NCBI GenBank assembly: GCA_021414005.1
Contig: JAIOPH010000004.1
Coordinates: 124,001 to 188,000, forward strand
Length of the DNA: 64,000 bases
Reading direction: 5' to 3'
From: Chthoniobacter sp.
Lineage (GTDB): Bacteria; Verrucomicrobiota; Verrucomicrobiia; Chthoniobacterales; Chthoniobacteraceae
The notes below the pieces were generated by a model that was not told where the DNA came from, made no database searches, and worked only from the letters and a program-made list of their open reading frames with translations. The position numbers were made by a program, and so were the translations under genes. Below, piece by piece: positions 44,701 to 53,100 of this stretch. The first letter of the stretch is position 1; each line of letters begins with the position of its first letter.

Positions 44701-47700
44701 ACGCTCAGTGCTCTGCATAACTATACCGGCATCACGTATATCAACCAAGGCACCCTGACCCTCGGTGGCGGCAACAACACGCTGGCGGTCAACAAGGCCA
44801 TGGTGCTAAACAACGGCGGCACGCTCGCGCTCGGCAGCAACAACCAGTATCTCGGTTCCTTGACCAGCACCGGCACCGTTGAAGGCTCGGGCGGAAACGT
44901 TACCGGCACCGGCACGCTGACTGTTAATACCGGAGCTGCCACCTTCGCCGGCAACATCGGTTCCGACAGTGGGGCGCTCAAGTTCGTGAAGGCGGGCACC
45001 AGCACTACCTTGACCCTGGTCAGCGCCAACAGCACCACCGGCACGGTGAGCGTGCTCGGAGGCCGACTGAACGCCAACGGAAGCGCCTCGGGCCCTGGTG
45101 GCGCATTCGGCTTGGCCCTCAAGGATGGTGGCACCTTGGCTGCCACGACAGGGATCACCCTGAATGGCGCCGCGCTGATTATCGACAATACCGGCACGAA
45201 GGACGTTGCCGATCGCGTCAATAATGCGGCTTCGATCACCCTGAACAGTGGCATGATCGGCTACTATGGCCGGGCGCAATACAACTCGACGGAAACTCTT
45301 GGTGATTCGACGCACGGGGTGACGCTGAACTCCGGCTTGAACATGCTCGTTGCCAATCCCGGCGGTGCCACCGGTGTGACCAGCGCCCAGTTGACGCTCG
45401 CCAGCCTCACCCGCAACACCGGAGCGATCGTCAACGTGGCTGGCGACAGTCAGTGGAACGGCGGTAATTTTAATCTTGGGCAGATCGGAAATGCTGCACG
45501 TATCGTCGTCTCCGGCACCCAAACAGGCTTGACCCCGATCAACGGCGTCGTTCCGGGCGCATTCAACACTTACAACGTCGACCAGTTTAGTTTGGTGGGC
45601 TACACATCAGGTCTGGGTTTCGGTCCGCTGGGGACAGCAGGTTTCCCAGCAACCGTCTCCACCCTCACCGGCGCCGGCCCGACGGACAACTTTGTGGGAG
45701 CCGGCGGCACTACCTATACGGTGGCCAGCGGTGGCCAGACCATCAATTCCTTCAACCAGGGCAGGCTCGCTTTCGCCGGCGGAACCGCGACCGGCGGCGA
45801 TCTTTTGACCATCAGCAGCGGCATGATGGTGATGAACACCAGCAACGCAGGGGCAGGGATCGGGTTTGGCACGCCGACCGCGCGTGGAAGAATCACCACT
45901 GGAGCGGGCACGCAAGAGTTGTTCATCATGAAGCGCGACGGTAACAACAATGGTGTTAACTATGTGAATTCGGTGATCGAGAATAACGGAAACCCCGTCA
46001 GCTTGATTGTCGCAGTCCCCAAAAACGACGGAAACATATCGCTGAGCCTCACGGCTGCCAACACCTATACGGGGGGGACATATGTCAGCAGTAAGAATGG
46101 CGGGGGACTTCTTCTTGATGCGACCAACCCCGGTGTCATCACCATTCCTTACGCGTTGGCGAGTTCTGGTGCCAACGGCCTGATTATCAACGACAACAGT
46201 GTCGTGACGATGAACGCCAACGCGGGCCAGATCGATCCTCGCAACACCGTTACCCTTAACGGTGGTGCGACCATGACCTATGTTGGCAACAACACGCAGG
46301 CCAACCTGGTCTTCAACAGCAATGGCGGCACGGCCACGCCGACCATCGCGGTCGGCAACATCCTGACCCTCACCGGCAGCATCACCTCGACCCCCACCAA
46401 CGTCGCGGTGGTGCCGATCATCAGCGGCACGACGCTCGACCTGAACAACACCAGCCACAACATCACGGTGGATGGCGGGGCCACGGCAGCCTCGCTCTTC
46501 CACGCCGGCAACGGCGCGACCGTCACCGGCCTGACCATCAGTTCGGCGATCCGCAGCCTCACCGACTCCAGCGGCAGCATCACCAAGCTCGGCACGGGTG
46601 TGCTGGAACTAATCACTGGTGCCAACACCTTCACCGGTGGCCTGAACATCAACGCCGGTGCTTTGAAAGCCAGCAGCGCAAGCGCCCTCGGCGGCAGCGG
46701 CAATGTTGCGACCCTCAACAACAACGCCGCCATCTGGCTGAATGCCACTGTCAACGGTGGGCAAACCATCGTTGTCAGCGCCAGCGGCGGCACCATTGCC
46801 AGCCTGGGCAATAACACCTTGGCCGACAACATCACGCTCAACGGTCCGCTGGCCATCAGCCTCGCCGACCCGACGCTGAACAACACCGACCGCGACATCA
46901 CCTATAGCGCCGCGATTACCGGCACCGGCAGCCTGACCGTCACCGGCAATGCCAACAACCCGTTCAACGCCACGCCCAGATCTTTGCTCCTGACCAACGG
47001 GACCTCGGGCACGAATACCTTCTCCGGCGGCCTGACCATCGGCTCCGGTGGACGGGTCAAACCCAGCGCGGTGAATAACATCGGCAGCCTTACGGGTAGC
47101 CTCACAGTGAACACCGGCGGCGTGCTCGACATGAACGTCAAGAGCCAGACGGTGGGCAATTTCACCGGCACCGGTGGTCAAGTCACCAGCGCCACCGCTG
47201 CCACGCTCACCATCGGTAACGGCAACGGCGGTGGCGGAAACTACGCCGGCATCTTCAGCGGCGTCGCCCAGTTGACGAAAGTCGGCACCGGCACCATCAC
47301 CTTGAGCGGCAGCAGCACCTCGACAGGCGACTTCACCGTCGCTGACGGCACCTTGGCTCTCGACTTCACGACCGCGACCACCGCGAATCCCGTGTGGAAG
47401 TCGGGCTCAGGCCAGTTGTTCCTGTCCGGCGGCACTTTGGATCTCCGCAACGGCAGCAGCCAAGTCCAAGCCTTCCAGGCGGGTGGCGGCACGACGCTCA
47501 CAGGCGGCCTGAGCAACGTCACCCAATCCACGGGTGGCGGCAGCGCCGGGACCGTTCTCCGCATGGACGGCATCACCCCTGGCGTGGGCGTGGTGAACTT
47601 TGGGGCCGACAATATCGCCAGCACGACCGCGTTGAACAACGGCGCAGGCATCCTTGGTGGCTGGGCCACCGTGGGCGGGACGGACTGGGCGACTCGGTCC

Positions 47701-49878
47701 GCCACGGTTGAGAGCGGCACGAATAACTACATCGTTGCCCTCACGGGCGGTGCCTACACCGACATTGATGCCCAAGCCGGTGGAGCCAGTCCCGATATCG
47801 TGGATGGTTCCACCACCAATGTCCGGATCCAGACCAATGGCGTCTCTGGAGCCATCGGGCTCAGTGCGGCGACGACGACCGTCGGCACACTTTTACAAAA
47901 CAATGCGACCACCGCTGCGACCGTGGACACGGCCACCAAGGCTTTGGTGACTAGCGGCATTATGATCGGCAGCGGCAAGGAAGCGCTGACCATCGGTGTG
48001 GTGGCTGGCGACGGCAGCTTGAAGTCCGCCACCGCAGGCACGGCGCTGAGCTTGATTAATAACAACGCCAGCAAGACGCTCATCGTCAACGCCCCAATCC
48101 TCGTGAACGGGGCCTCTGGGTTGGCGACGGCGGGCAACGTGCTCCTCAATGGGGTCAACACCTACACCGGCAACACGGGTGTAGGCAGCGGCACGCTCGA
48201 AATCGGTGGGGCAGGCCAGTTGCAAAGCGGCACTTACGCCGGAGCCATTCAGATTAGTGGAAGCGGCATCTTCAAATACAACAGCAGCGCCAATCAGACC
48301 TTGAACGGCGTGATTAGTGGACTCGGCGGCTTGGTCAAAGACGGCGCGAGCACGCTGACCCTCAACACGGTCAATACCTACACTGGAGGCACCATCGTCA
48401 ATGGCGGCATTCTCTCCTTGCCGGCATTTGTCCCTGACAACGGTTCGATCCGAGGAGAGTTGACTCTCAACAACGCTTCGAAAGCCACGTTCCCCATCTC
48501 CCTTGGCTACAGTGCCCCGGAAAACACACTCGCAACTATCAACATCAATAACGGCAGTACGCTGGAATTTACCGGTGGTGGAAATGCGACGTTCACCGGA
48601 GTGACGGTGAATATGACTGGTGGAAACTGGACGCAGACCAACCCGACTGGGAAATACGACCTGTTCCAAATCGGCAGCTATGGGCAGGGTGCCATCAATA
48701 CGCTCGCCAGCGCCACCACGTCCGAGATTTCGGCACGGCTGTCGCTCCGCAGTTACACCCCGGTGTTCACGGTGGCCGATGGCGCGGCCAATGTGGATCT
48801 GCTGGTCAGTGGAGCGATACTTTTTGAGGGCGGCTTTGGCATCACCAAAGCGGGCTCGGGTGTCATGGCTCTCACCTCTACCGGCAATACTTACACTGGC
48901 CAGACCACCATCAGCGCCGGCACGCTGCAATTGGGCAACAACACCACAACAGGTTCGCTCCTCCCGGCCAGCGCTCTCGTCAACAACGCCACCCTGGCCT
49001 TCAATCGCACCAATACCCTCACCCAAGGTGCCGACTTCAACAGCGTGATCTCCGGCACCGGCGCTGTGCTCCAGAAGGGCACCGGCACGACGGTGCTCAA
49101 CGGCAGCAACACCTACACCGGCACGACGACGATCGCGAACGGCACGCTGAGCGCCTCGAGCGTCGTCGTCAGCGGCGGGGCGAGCAACCTCGGCAACGCC
49201 ACCAGTGCCGTGGTCCTTGGCGACGCCACCAACAAGGGCACCCTGTCTTACACTGGCAACAGCGCCACGTTCACCCGCGGCTTCTCCGTGGATGCGGGAG
49301 GCGGGCAAATCGACACGACCACCTCCGGCCAGACGCTGACCATCGCCACGGGCGGCATTACCAGCATCGCGGCGAACACCAGCCTGACCATCGCTGGGGC
49401 GGGCGATACGACAATCACCGCCCCAGTCGCGCTTGGCGCGGCGAGCGGAGCGCTCACCAAGGACGGCGCGGGCCTCCTGAACATCAACAGCGGCGCGCAG
49501 ACCTACAAGACGCTGACGGCCACCGCCGGAGCCGGGACGACCAATGTGAATGTCGCCCTCACTGCCACCGGCAACACCGACGTCGTCGCCAGTGCCAACG
49601 TCAAGTTTGGCAGCGTGAGCCAGACCCTCAGTTCGCTGACCATCGGGGCGGGTGCGACGGTGACCTTCACCAGCGGGGTGGCCTCGGGCTCCCTGACTGG
49701 CGGCGACGGCGGCGGCAAACTGCCCGCCATCAGCGGTGCAGCCCCGAGCTTTGGAGGCAGTGGAACCGGCGGCTCCGCCGTGGTGCCTGAGCCCGGGACG
49801 GTCGGACTGTTGCTGGTCGGTGCGCTTGGCCTGCTGAATCGCCGCCGCCGACAGTCGAAGGGGAGGGGAGTGGCGTGA
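35722..49878 (+). CDS. Giant autotransporter-associated beta-strand repeat protein with PEP-CTERM
   Basis: 4718 aa. About 35 basic residues precede a hydrophobic export segment (ILSGSIAAICAVALIGGSAS). The rest is a long run of right-handed beta-helix repeats of the TIGR02601 type, each roughly GxGTLxLxGxNTYTGxTTVNxGTL (for example TKTGAGTMVLAGNNTYTGTT), rich in Gly, Thr, Asn and Ala and almost free of Cys. Embedded non-repeat modules include the AENVG/IIGPWATTG block (about 37.1-37.6 kb), consecutive RLFSIG modules, and two copies of a GAWATIGG/YTDIDA block. There is no beta-barrel translocator. It ends VVPEPGTVGLLLVGALGLL, then RRRRQ, a PEP-CTERM signal for exosortase processing. A large surface adhesin or matrix protein is the likely role. 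Antisense open frames are composition artefacts. Confidence 0.93.
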   Translation: MSQSTVLFRKNHTPKSNAIKTPTVKTRHQTPTRRSTRILSGSIAAICAVALIGGSASHAVNATWNGTTDAVWATGTNWSATPVPGTGNTATFNNAGGADDVINLGSGVTIGTILFDTASAAAYTIGSGGVGIQTLTLDNGGAITVNSAVTQQEVFNANIVLGTDGTASNFTITNNRAGFSAGPYLQFSGAFTGSTGSGLKTLTFDANGTSATNSISALGNISNGTSGTVKLVKKGAGIMTLGLNGGTMTYTGGTYLDAGTLQIVGSVNNLQAGTSLYIAGGTNLNSINQPNGSYSNIAQEWNGDFSFNDSAKFVGASLQNMTFTGGTVNLGATGTDTVRTVNALANTLTIGSIISNGTNTTTTGLTKTGAGTMVLAGNNTYTGTTTVNAGTLTITGAPTGGGAYTALGSGRLEISGAAGTINTSSAIAIAGGNLQLTNTSTAEGSVNRISDSTAITANGGTLTYNNTSGNTYAENVGNVTLNGGQLNTVLSTNMATGIQTLTLNSLTQNNRSTATFSAATTAPNATNNIIKVAGATAAPAGQIIGPWATTGTSAIVQTDYAVYDASGNIVAANIAGSLDSTWTDSTKAYTSNFLGGGAGNALSAVTHNMAALRNLPAFGNTGTTTTIAIPTGGNLNTYGLLNANTNTWTINQVAGSTGALSTPTGGGSIYINTGNGTSSGNGAITIGAPINDNGGAVSIVKTGTGNSVAVGQGVLTLSNVTSNYSGATVINGGAIVLNTSGALANGGLASSLGAASTSADNLVINGGFLQYGTATTAVSTNRLFSIGAMGGTIDSSAGTTATMSFIGTGAMGFASQTGPRTLTLQGSNVGVAASTSGSNSSLSTIALLIGDNSGATSVTKTGTGTWALTNSASTYTGPTTISQGILNVGTFAAVNTASSIGMGSVAGSAADLILNGGTLQYSNNTAATTNRLFSIGTSGGALDSSAASPSNTLTFTATGAIGFNNQSGARTLTLAGTNVGANSMGLRLDDLGGLTSLTKSDKGTWALANAGNTYTGVTTINAGILSVGKLANGGVASSIGASTNADTNLVFNAENAGNAGVLGTLLATVQPSTPIALATVAPTLKYTGSGDSTDRRFRFTIANDQKTAVIDASGSGALVFTNATGPTFSTANKKLTLVLTGTSADNNTIQTVLADNGTSQLSIVKTGTGTWILSGNNTYGTAATVGDFGTTVNQGTLVLSGSPTGTVKTTVNADGTLKLDYSTNNTSKLADATGILQLGGGTLNLSGGSHAEAVTNTTLSPGASSVIQSGGGSSILRMNAITRQAGGMVDLGAASIASTTATNDASGILGAWATIGGANWALKSGTVENGSNNFITAYGAYTDIDALGSSIATGATTNVRLNTAAGSGDITLGAATTAINTLLQNTTTAATIDTTAKTLQTTGILIGDGKESLTIGLPAGTGFLQAAASAGDLVLNNASNYSGANPGKTLTVNVPIILNGASTLTTAGNVTLNGVNTYTGATFVNSGTLTIAGSGGLSGSSPITIAQGATLNYTGTANQALGTTSGFGNFIWNPSNGTAILTATRGATPAVFTIKSGIISGVVGNLGTGPASDLILDGGIIRTKDGGGGADQTSRLFTLGTGGGTIQIDDLTIPGTTTRPTEFISTGAIAFTGSGARTLKFESAMMNVNKFSPALGDGSGGATSVIMGGTAGAYGVWSLDGANTYTGTTTVNGGTLSIRKTQSVNNGVAYFTPTNITVTPGAGVAGIAIGVGAGPTYFDSTAIATILDGSHLGASTAATGLKPGAQFGLDTTAGDFTYGGQLTDLTAGTNNVFNLAKHGIGTLTLTGNNTYTGTTTIYGSGIGHGVGTSILRAGSATAFGQPTTANIVFDQGAFSLINKLQLFGNNITVIGLNSPVANHRDGSGQNIIESGSSDTSGTGTDILTINNSTTSTWNNAMALNGGISRIQDGGARRLGITKGGAGTLELGGTNTYTGGTIINAGVLRLLNTQALGGAAGAAGTVSFGAGSTGTLRLNANSITIVGLDTNATVGTPVVENGTAGNATLTVSNTTASIFAGVLQNGAAGTLLLTKTGTGTLTLSGDNTYTGATAVNGGKLVLSGNNTTATGDIAVASGAVVQFNGISSINGGAFNVSNRDVTINAGGTAVFGASFGTGIADVQTALTNRTVAGSAGTIAADNYAADPFDFAAAGLTAASLGAVGIVNYTGTLTPNGGIYRLGGGGGTLTYPTIITGSALTVTGASTGSVVLSNIGNTLGTLTMSSGVLDLNATTTQTAGSVVLSGGTLQNGTLTGTAYSGTGGTSTAVLAGSGIVFTNTSGTTTLNATNTYDGGTNITGGTLKAVAAGSLGSGLVTISNGAALALASDGTGTGLGNSKLESISYGNDIALSGAGQTITVGQFTANVGTLNAANKMLQLDTLSIGAQTLTVTNSNGFGLEFTGATTLTGATASTFSVGTANVSTAVFGLTLNGLASDGATSSANDAVILTKSGAGTLVLKGSNTTFGGNGGATGQIIDITNGYLAASTDAALGVTGATGNMVRISTNDLAKGFLATGSFSTDRTFRLNAASNGLDVTQGTTLTLTTPFSLQALGNALRKNDNGVLEISANNSTWTGVATVAAGVLKVSNAGALGTTAGNTVVSNSVGSAVQINGVSTAEPFNITGSGINSGGALENFSGTNALSGAITLGGAATIGSTSGTLTLSGGISGAQALTFSGADSIAVTTTAIGAVSSITKIGSGTTTLSAASTGFVLPFAVNAGTFKLDSAGKLGNASTTTVNPGAILTLDNTGTSTASRLGGSTRTLSLSGGTLNFIGNSTTEAIGALTPSAGLDVINLSGTGTLSFASLGTRAAGGVVSFSGSGPAVQFVATTTVTDGLLMGGTMPLFYGNDFATSTGAANAPISAYAGYATGDFGVQATSTAINFNPTGAQTNVTATKTINTLKLTGQGVTINSGQILTLDAAAVINNGGGNITGGYLITTSNAELVINNASTMSIGSVIGSSSSNFSAALTKVGAGNLTLSALHNYTGITYINQGTLTLGGGNNTLAVNKAMVLNNGGTLALGSNNQYLGSLTSTGTVEGSGGNVTGTGTLTVNTGAATFAGNIGSDSGALKFVKAGTSTTLTLVSANSTTGTVSVLGGRLNANGSASGPGGAFGLALKDGGTLAATTGITLNGAALIIDNTGTKDVADRVNNAASITLNSGMIGYYGRAQYNSTETLGDSTHGVTLNSGLNMLVANPGGATGVTSAQLTLASLTRNTGAIVNVAGDSQWNGGNFNLGQIGNAARIVVSGTQTGLTPINGVVPGAFNTYNVDQFSLVGYTSGLGFGPLGTAGFPATVSTLTGAGPTDNFVGAGGTTYTVASGGQTINSFNQGRLAFAGGTATGGDLLTISSGMMVMNTSNAGAGIGFGTPTARGRITTGAGTQELFIMKRDGNNNGVNYVNSVIENNGNPVSLIVAVPKNDGNISLSLTAANTYTGGTYVSSKNGGGLLLDATNPGVITIPYALASSGANGLIINDNSVVTMNANAGQIDPRNTVTLNGGATMTYVGNNTQANLVFNSNGGTATPTIAVGNILTLTGSITSTPTNVAVVPIISGTTLDLNNTSHNITVDGGATAASLFHAGNGATVTGLTISSAIRSLTDSSGSITKLGTGVLELITGANTFTGGLNINAGALKASSASALGGSGNVATLNNNAAIWLNATVNGGQTIVVSASGGTIASLGNNTLADNITLNGPLAISLADPTLNNTDRDITYSAAITGTGSLTVTGNANNPFNATPRSLLLTNGTSGTNTFSGGLTIGSGGRVKPSAVNNIGSLTGSLTVNTGGVLDMNVKSQTVGNFTGTGGQVTSATAATLTIGNGNGGGGNYAGIFSGVAQLTKVGTGTITLSGSSTSTGDFTVADGTLALDFTTATTANPVWKSGSGQLFLSGGTLDLRNGSSQVQAFQAGGGTTLTGGLSNVTQSTGGGSAGTVLRMDGITPGVGVVNFGADNIASTTALNNGAGILGGWATVGGTDWATRSATVESGTNNYIVALTGGAYTDIDAQAGGASPDIVDGSTTNVRIQTNGVSGAIGLSAATTTVGTLLQNNATTAATVDTATKALVTSGIMIGSGKEALTIGVVAGDGSLKSATAGTALSLINNNASKTLIVNAPILVNGASGLATAGNVLLNGVNTYTGNTGVGSGTLEIGGAGQLQSGTYAGAIQISGSGIFKYNSSANQTLNGVISGLGGLVKDGASTLTLNTVNTYTGGTIVNGGILSLPAFVPDNGSIRGELTLNNASKATFPISLGYSAPENTLATININNGSTLEFTGGGNATFTGVTVNMTGGNWTQTNPTGKYDLFQIGSYGQGAINTLASATTSEISARLSLRSYTPVFTVADGAANVDLLVSGAILFEGGFGITKAGSGVMALTSTGNTYTGQTTISAGTLQLGNNTTTGSLLPASALVNNATLAFNRTNTLTQGADFNSVISGTGAVLQKGTGTTVLNGSNTYTGTTTIANGTLSASSVVVSGGASNLGNATSAVVLGDATNKGTLSYTGNSATFTRGFSVDAGGGQIDTTTSGQTLTIATGGITSIAANTSLTIAGAGDTTITAPVALGAASGALTKDGAGLLNINSGAQTYKTLTATAGAGTTNVNVALTATGNTDVVASANVKFGSVSQTLSSLTIGAGATVTFTSGVASGSLTGGDGGGKLPAISGAAPSFGGSGTGGSAVVPEPGTVGLLLVGALGLLNRRRRQSKGRGVA
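37955..39150 (+). repeat. Three consecutive RLF-type modules in the first giant protein
   Basis: Each copy reads roughly S-x-A-D-x-L-V/I-x-N-G-G-x-L-Q-Y, then RLFSIG, DSSA, a TGA segment and RTLTLxGxNVG, followed by a TKxGxGTWAL repeat. Copies lie near 37955-38215, 38410-38670 and, more divergent, 38820-39150; a fourth related copy (RLFTLGTGGG) is near 40415-40670. Boundaries are approximate. Confidence 0.7.
39431..40200 (+). repeat. Copy A of a long duplicated block in the first giant gene
   Basis: The translation contains SGILGAWATIGGANWAL, then AYGAYTDIDALG, TTNVRLNTAAGSG, TTGILIGDGKESLTIGLPAG and TLNGVNTYTG. The same ordered segments recur at about 47425-48207. Ends are set by eye. Confidence 0.7.
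47425..48207 (+). repeat. Copy B of the long duplicated block in the first giant gene
   Basis: The translation contains AGILGGWATVGGTDWAT, LTGGAYTDIDAQAGG, TTNVRIQTNGVSG, TSGIMIGSGKEALTIGVVAG and LLNGVNTYTG, in the same order as 39431-40200 about 8 kb upstream. Confidence 0.7.
49783..49875 (+). other. PEP-CTERM sorting signal
   Basis: The segment encodes VPEPGT, a hydrophobic helix (VGLLLVGALGLL) and a basic tail (NRRRRQSKGRG), the three-part PEP-CTERM signal recognised by exosortases. A Gly/Ser-rich spacer precedes it. Confidence 0.9.
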
Positions 49879-50195
49879 AATTCGGCCTGAGCGCATGGGG
49901 CGGAGGCGGTGCCGTGCGGAAGGTTGACGCACCGAGGACCTCCGAGTTCATCGCCAGCCGAACGCGTGTTCGCACCGGCCAGTACTTCTCAAATGAGACC
50001 TCGTTCGAGAATTGGATTAAGGAAAATCCCTACTAAATTGTCTATCAAAGTGATTGCGGCCATAATGATTATTAACTAATATTGAACTCAATTTAATTTT
50101 CCCGATACCGTTCTCCCCCGCGCCTCTTCCCGCCAACCCCGCACCAGCACCCCTTCCAATCGCCTGCCCCCATTCCCTCCGTAACCAAATCCGCC
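49879..50195. other. 317-bp region between the two giant genes
   Basis: I see no gene. The first half is GC-rich without a clear terminator hairpin; the second half is AT-rich and holds the shared block and promoter annotated separately. ATTGA-AC-TCAAT near 50081-50092 is a short inverted repeat just after the candidate -10. Confidence 0.6.
50018..50082 (+). promoter_or_regulatory. Shared upstream block and candidate promoter of the second giant gene
   Basis: Positions 50018-50056 match 35579-35617 at 34 of 39 bases. A candidate -35 (TTGCGG, 50054-50059) and -10 (TAATAT, 50077-50082) are separated by 17 bp, the same arrangement as at the first giant gene. The start codon follows 113 bp after the -10, so the leader is long. 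Confidence 0.6.
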
Positions 50196-53100
50196 ATGAA
50201 AACTTTTCGTAAAAATCTCCCTGCAAATTCCGCCGCCACAAAAAACACCACTGCCATGAAAAATCGCAAGCCCTCACAAGCCGTCCCTCGCCAAATCTCC
50301 CGCCGCATCCTTTCCGGTGGCATTGCCGCCGTCTGCGCGGTCGCCATACTCGGCGGCTCCAGCGCACGCGCGGCCACACTTTATTGGGACACAAACGGTA
50401 CCACCCTTGGCTCCGGCGGGGCCACAGGCACTTGGGGCACGAGCACGTTCTGGAGCACCGATCTCCTCGGCCTTTCGGTTACGACGGGCACGGTTCCCAC
50501 GAGCGCTGACGACGCCATTTTTTCGGTGGGCACCAATGGCACGGGCGGCACCATCACCATCAGCGGCACGCAGGTCGCCAGCAGTATTGTCATGGATGAT
50601 AACGTCGCGTTGACCTTTAGCGGTGGCACCTCGCTCACCATCGGAGGAACCGGGGCGTATTCGGGCATTTTTGTGGCAAATGGAGACAATTCGGCGAACA
50701 ACCTCAGTACCGCGCTCATTCTCGGGGCAAACAGCACGATCCAGAACGGCGGCACGGGCACGCTGACGATCAGCGGCGGCATCACGGGCACGGCCGACCT
50801 TGTGCTGGCCAACAATAATACCACCGCGAGTGGCGTTACCATCTCCGGCACCAGCCTGAACAACACCGGTGCCGTTACCAACTTTGGCTTTGGTTCGGGT
50901 CAGACACTGATCAGCGCGGTCATCGGCACCAACGTCACGTCCCTCACGCAAAACAGCACCACTTCCGCGCTGAGCCTCACCGCCGCGAACACCTACACCG
51001 GGGCCACCAATCTCAACTCCGGCACGATGACGCTCAGTGGCGCGACTGCCACGATCAACGCCTCCACCGCCCTCAATTTCAACGGCGGCACGCTCACGCT
51101 GACGAACACGTCCACCGCGGAAGGCGGTGTTGATCGGGTGGGGGCTGTGACCATCACTTCCAACGGTGGCACTTTGAACTACAACAACACGGTGTCCGGG
51201 CAGACCTACGCCGAAACGGTCGGAACGCTGGCGCTGGTGGCGGGGCAGTTCAATACGGTGCTTTCGACCAACATGGCCGCTGGCAGCCAGACGTTGACCT
51301 TCGGCGGACTGACTCATACCGGCTCGACCAACACTTCGACAGCCACGTTTTCCTCGGGCACTGCGCTCAACGCGACGACCAACATGGTGAAGGTGGCCGG
51401 TGCGACTGCGACCGGCGCCGGGCAGATTATTGGGCCTTGGGCGACCACCGGCACCAGTGCCGGAGTGCAGACCGACTACGCCATCTATGACGGCTCGACC
51501 AACATCGTGCCGAGGGCCAACGCCGCAGACGAGGCGGAGAACACATGGGCGGCCAACGCCTTCAACATGACGACAGGGAAGACCCTCACCGGCACCCGCA
51601 CCATCACGGCCATCCGAAACTCCTCCGGCAACAACGATGCGCTGTCACTGGCGCAGTCCAATCTGGAGACTTTTGGCATACTTAAAGGCGGCGGCAATAC
51701 CCTGACCATCAGCGGTACTTCGGGCGTGCTGAGGCAGAACGGAACGGCGGCGGCCCCAGTTTATGTGACCACCGGCGCGGGTAATATCACCATTAGCGCC
51801 AACATCGCCGACAACACTGGCGCGCTGACGCTGGTCAAGGCCGGATCCGGAGGCAACCTGATTTTGAGTGGTCTTAATAGCTACACCGGCGGCTTGGTGA
51901 TCAATCAGGGAGAGGTGCGGCTTGGGGCCACCAATAGCCTGTTCACCACGGCGCTGGGCACCGGCACAACGGTGATCAATACCGGCACAATCGATCCCAA
52001 CAACACGACGCTCTTCAATCAAACCAACAACGCCCTGACCATCAACGGCGACTTCACGGCCAACTCCCAGGGCAGTTCGAACTTTTACTTTGGCACCGGG
52101 GCGGTTTCGCTGGGCACGACAACCGGCATGACGCGCACGATCTCGGTCAACAACGGCCTGTTCACCCTCGGCGGTGTGGTCAGCAACGGCGCGGGCTCGA
52201 ACTCGATCACGAAGGCTGGCGGCGGCAACCTCGTGCTCAGCGGGGCCAACATCTACACCGGCGGCACCAATCTCTTCGCGGGCAACTTGATGCTCGGTGG
52301 CGGCAATGTCGGTTCGGTCGGAGCGATCACCAGCAGCCCCATCGGCACGGGAGCCCTCGTGTTCCGCGGTGGCGGCATTTCTTCCGACAGCCTCGCCGCC
52401 CGCACCATCCTCAACCCGGTCTCCTTCAACCCGAGCGCCAACGCCACCAACCACACCTTTGGCAGCAACACAAATAACGCCATCGGCGCACTGACCTTCA
52501 GCGCGCCGGTGGATCTCGGCTTGGGTGCCCAGACCCTCACGTTGAATTCCAATGTGCAATTCGACGGAGTCATCAGCAGCCCCTCAGCCAGCCTCGTCAA
52601 AACGGGCGTCGGGATGCTGACCCTCAACGCCGCGGAAACCTACGGTGGCAATACCAGCATCGCCCAGGGCACCCTGAGGCTCGGGGCCAGCGGCGCGCTC
52701 CCGGCCGGGACGAATGTCTCAGTGGCCGGCACGGTCGCCAATCAGACCGCTGTGCTCGACCTCAATGGCATCAGCGCCACCATCGGCACGCTGTCATTGA
52801 GCAGCGCCATCACCGTGGCGGGCTCCGCTGCAAATCCGAATGCCACGGGCTCGTCTCTCGTCACGATTGGGAATGGCACGCTCACGCTCGGCGGCGATCT
52901 CACTTACGCGGCCACCAACAATCCTTTCGCCTCGACTATCGCCTCCGGTGCCTCGGGCGCCCTTGCCCTCGGTGCTGCGAGCCGGAATTTCACCGTCGCC
53001 AATAGCACTACGGCGCAGTCCACCCCCGACCTGATCGTCTCGGCCAACATCACCGGCGGCGCGGCCGTCAACCTGACGCTCAACGGCGCGGGCACCGTGC

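Noticed and set aside
36100..49700. Dense short direct repeats that could suggest a CRISPR array or minisatellite
   Set aside because: The repetition is codon-based and degenerate, stays in one frame and encodes a known protein repeat; there are no constant repeats with unique spacers.
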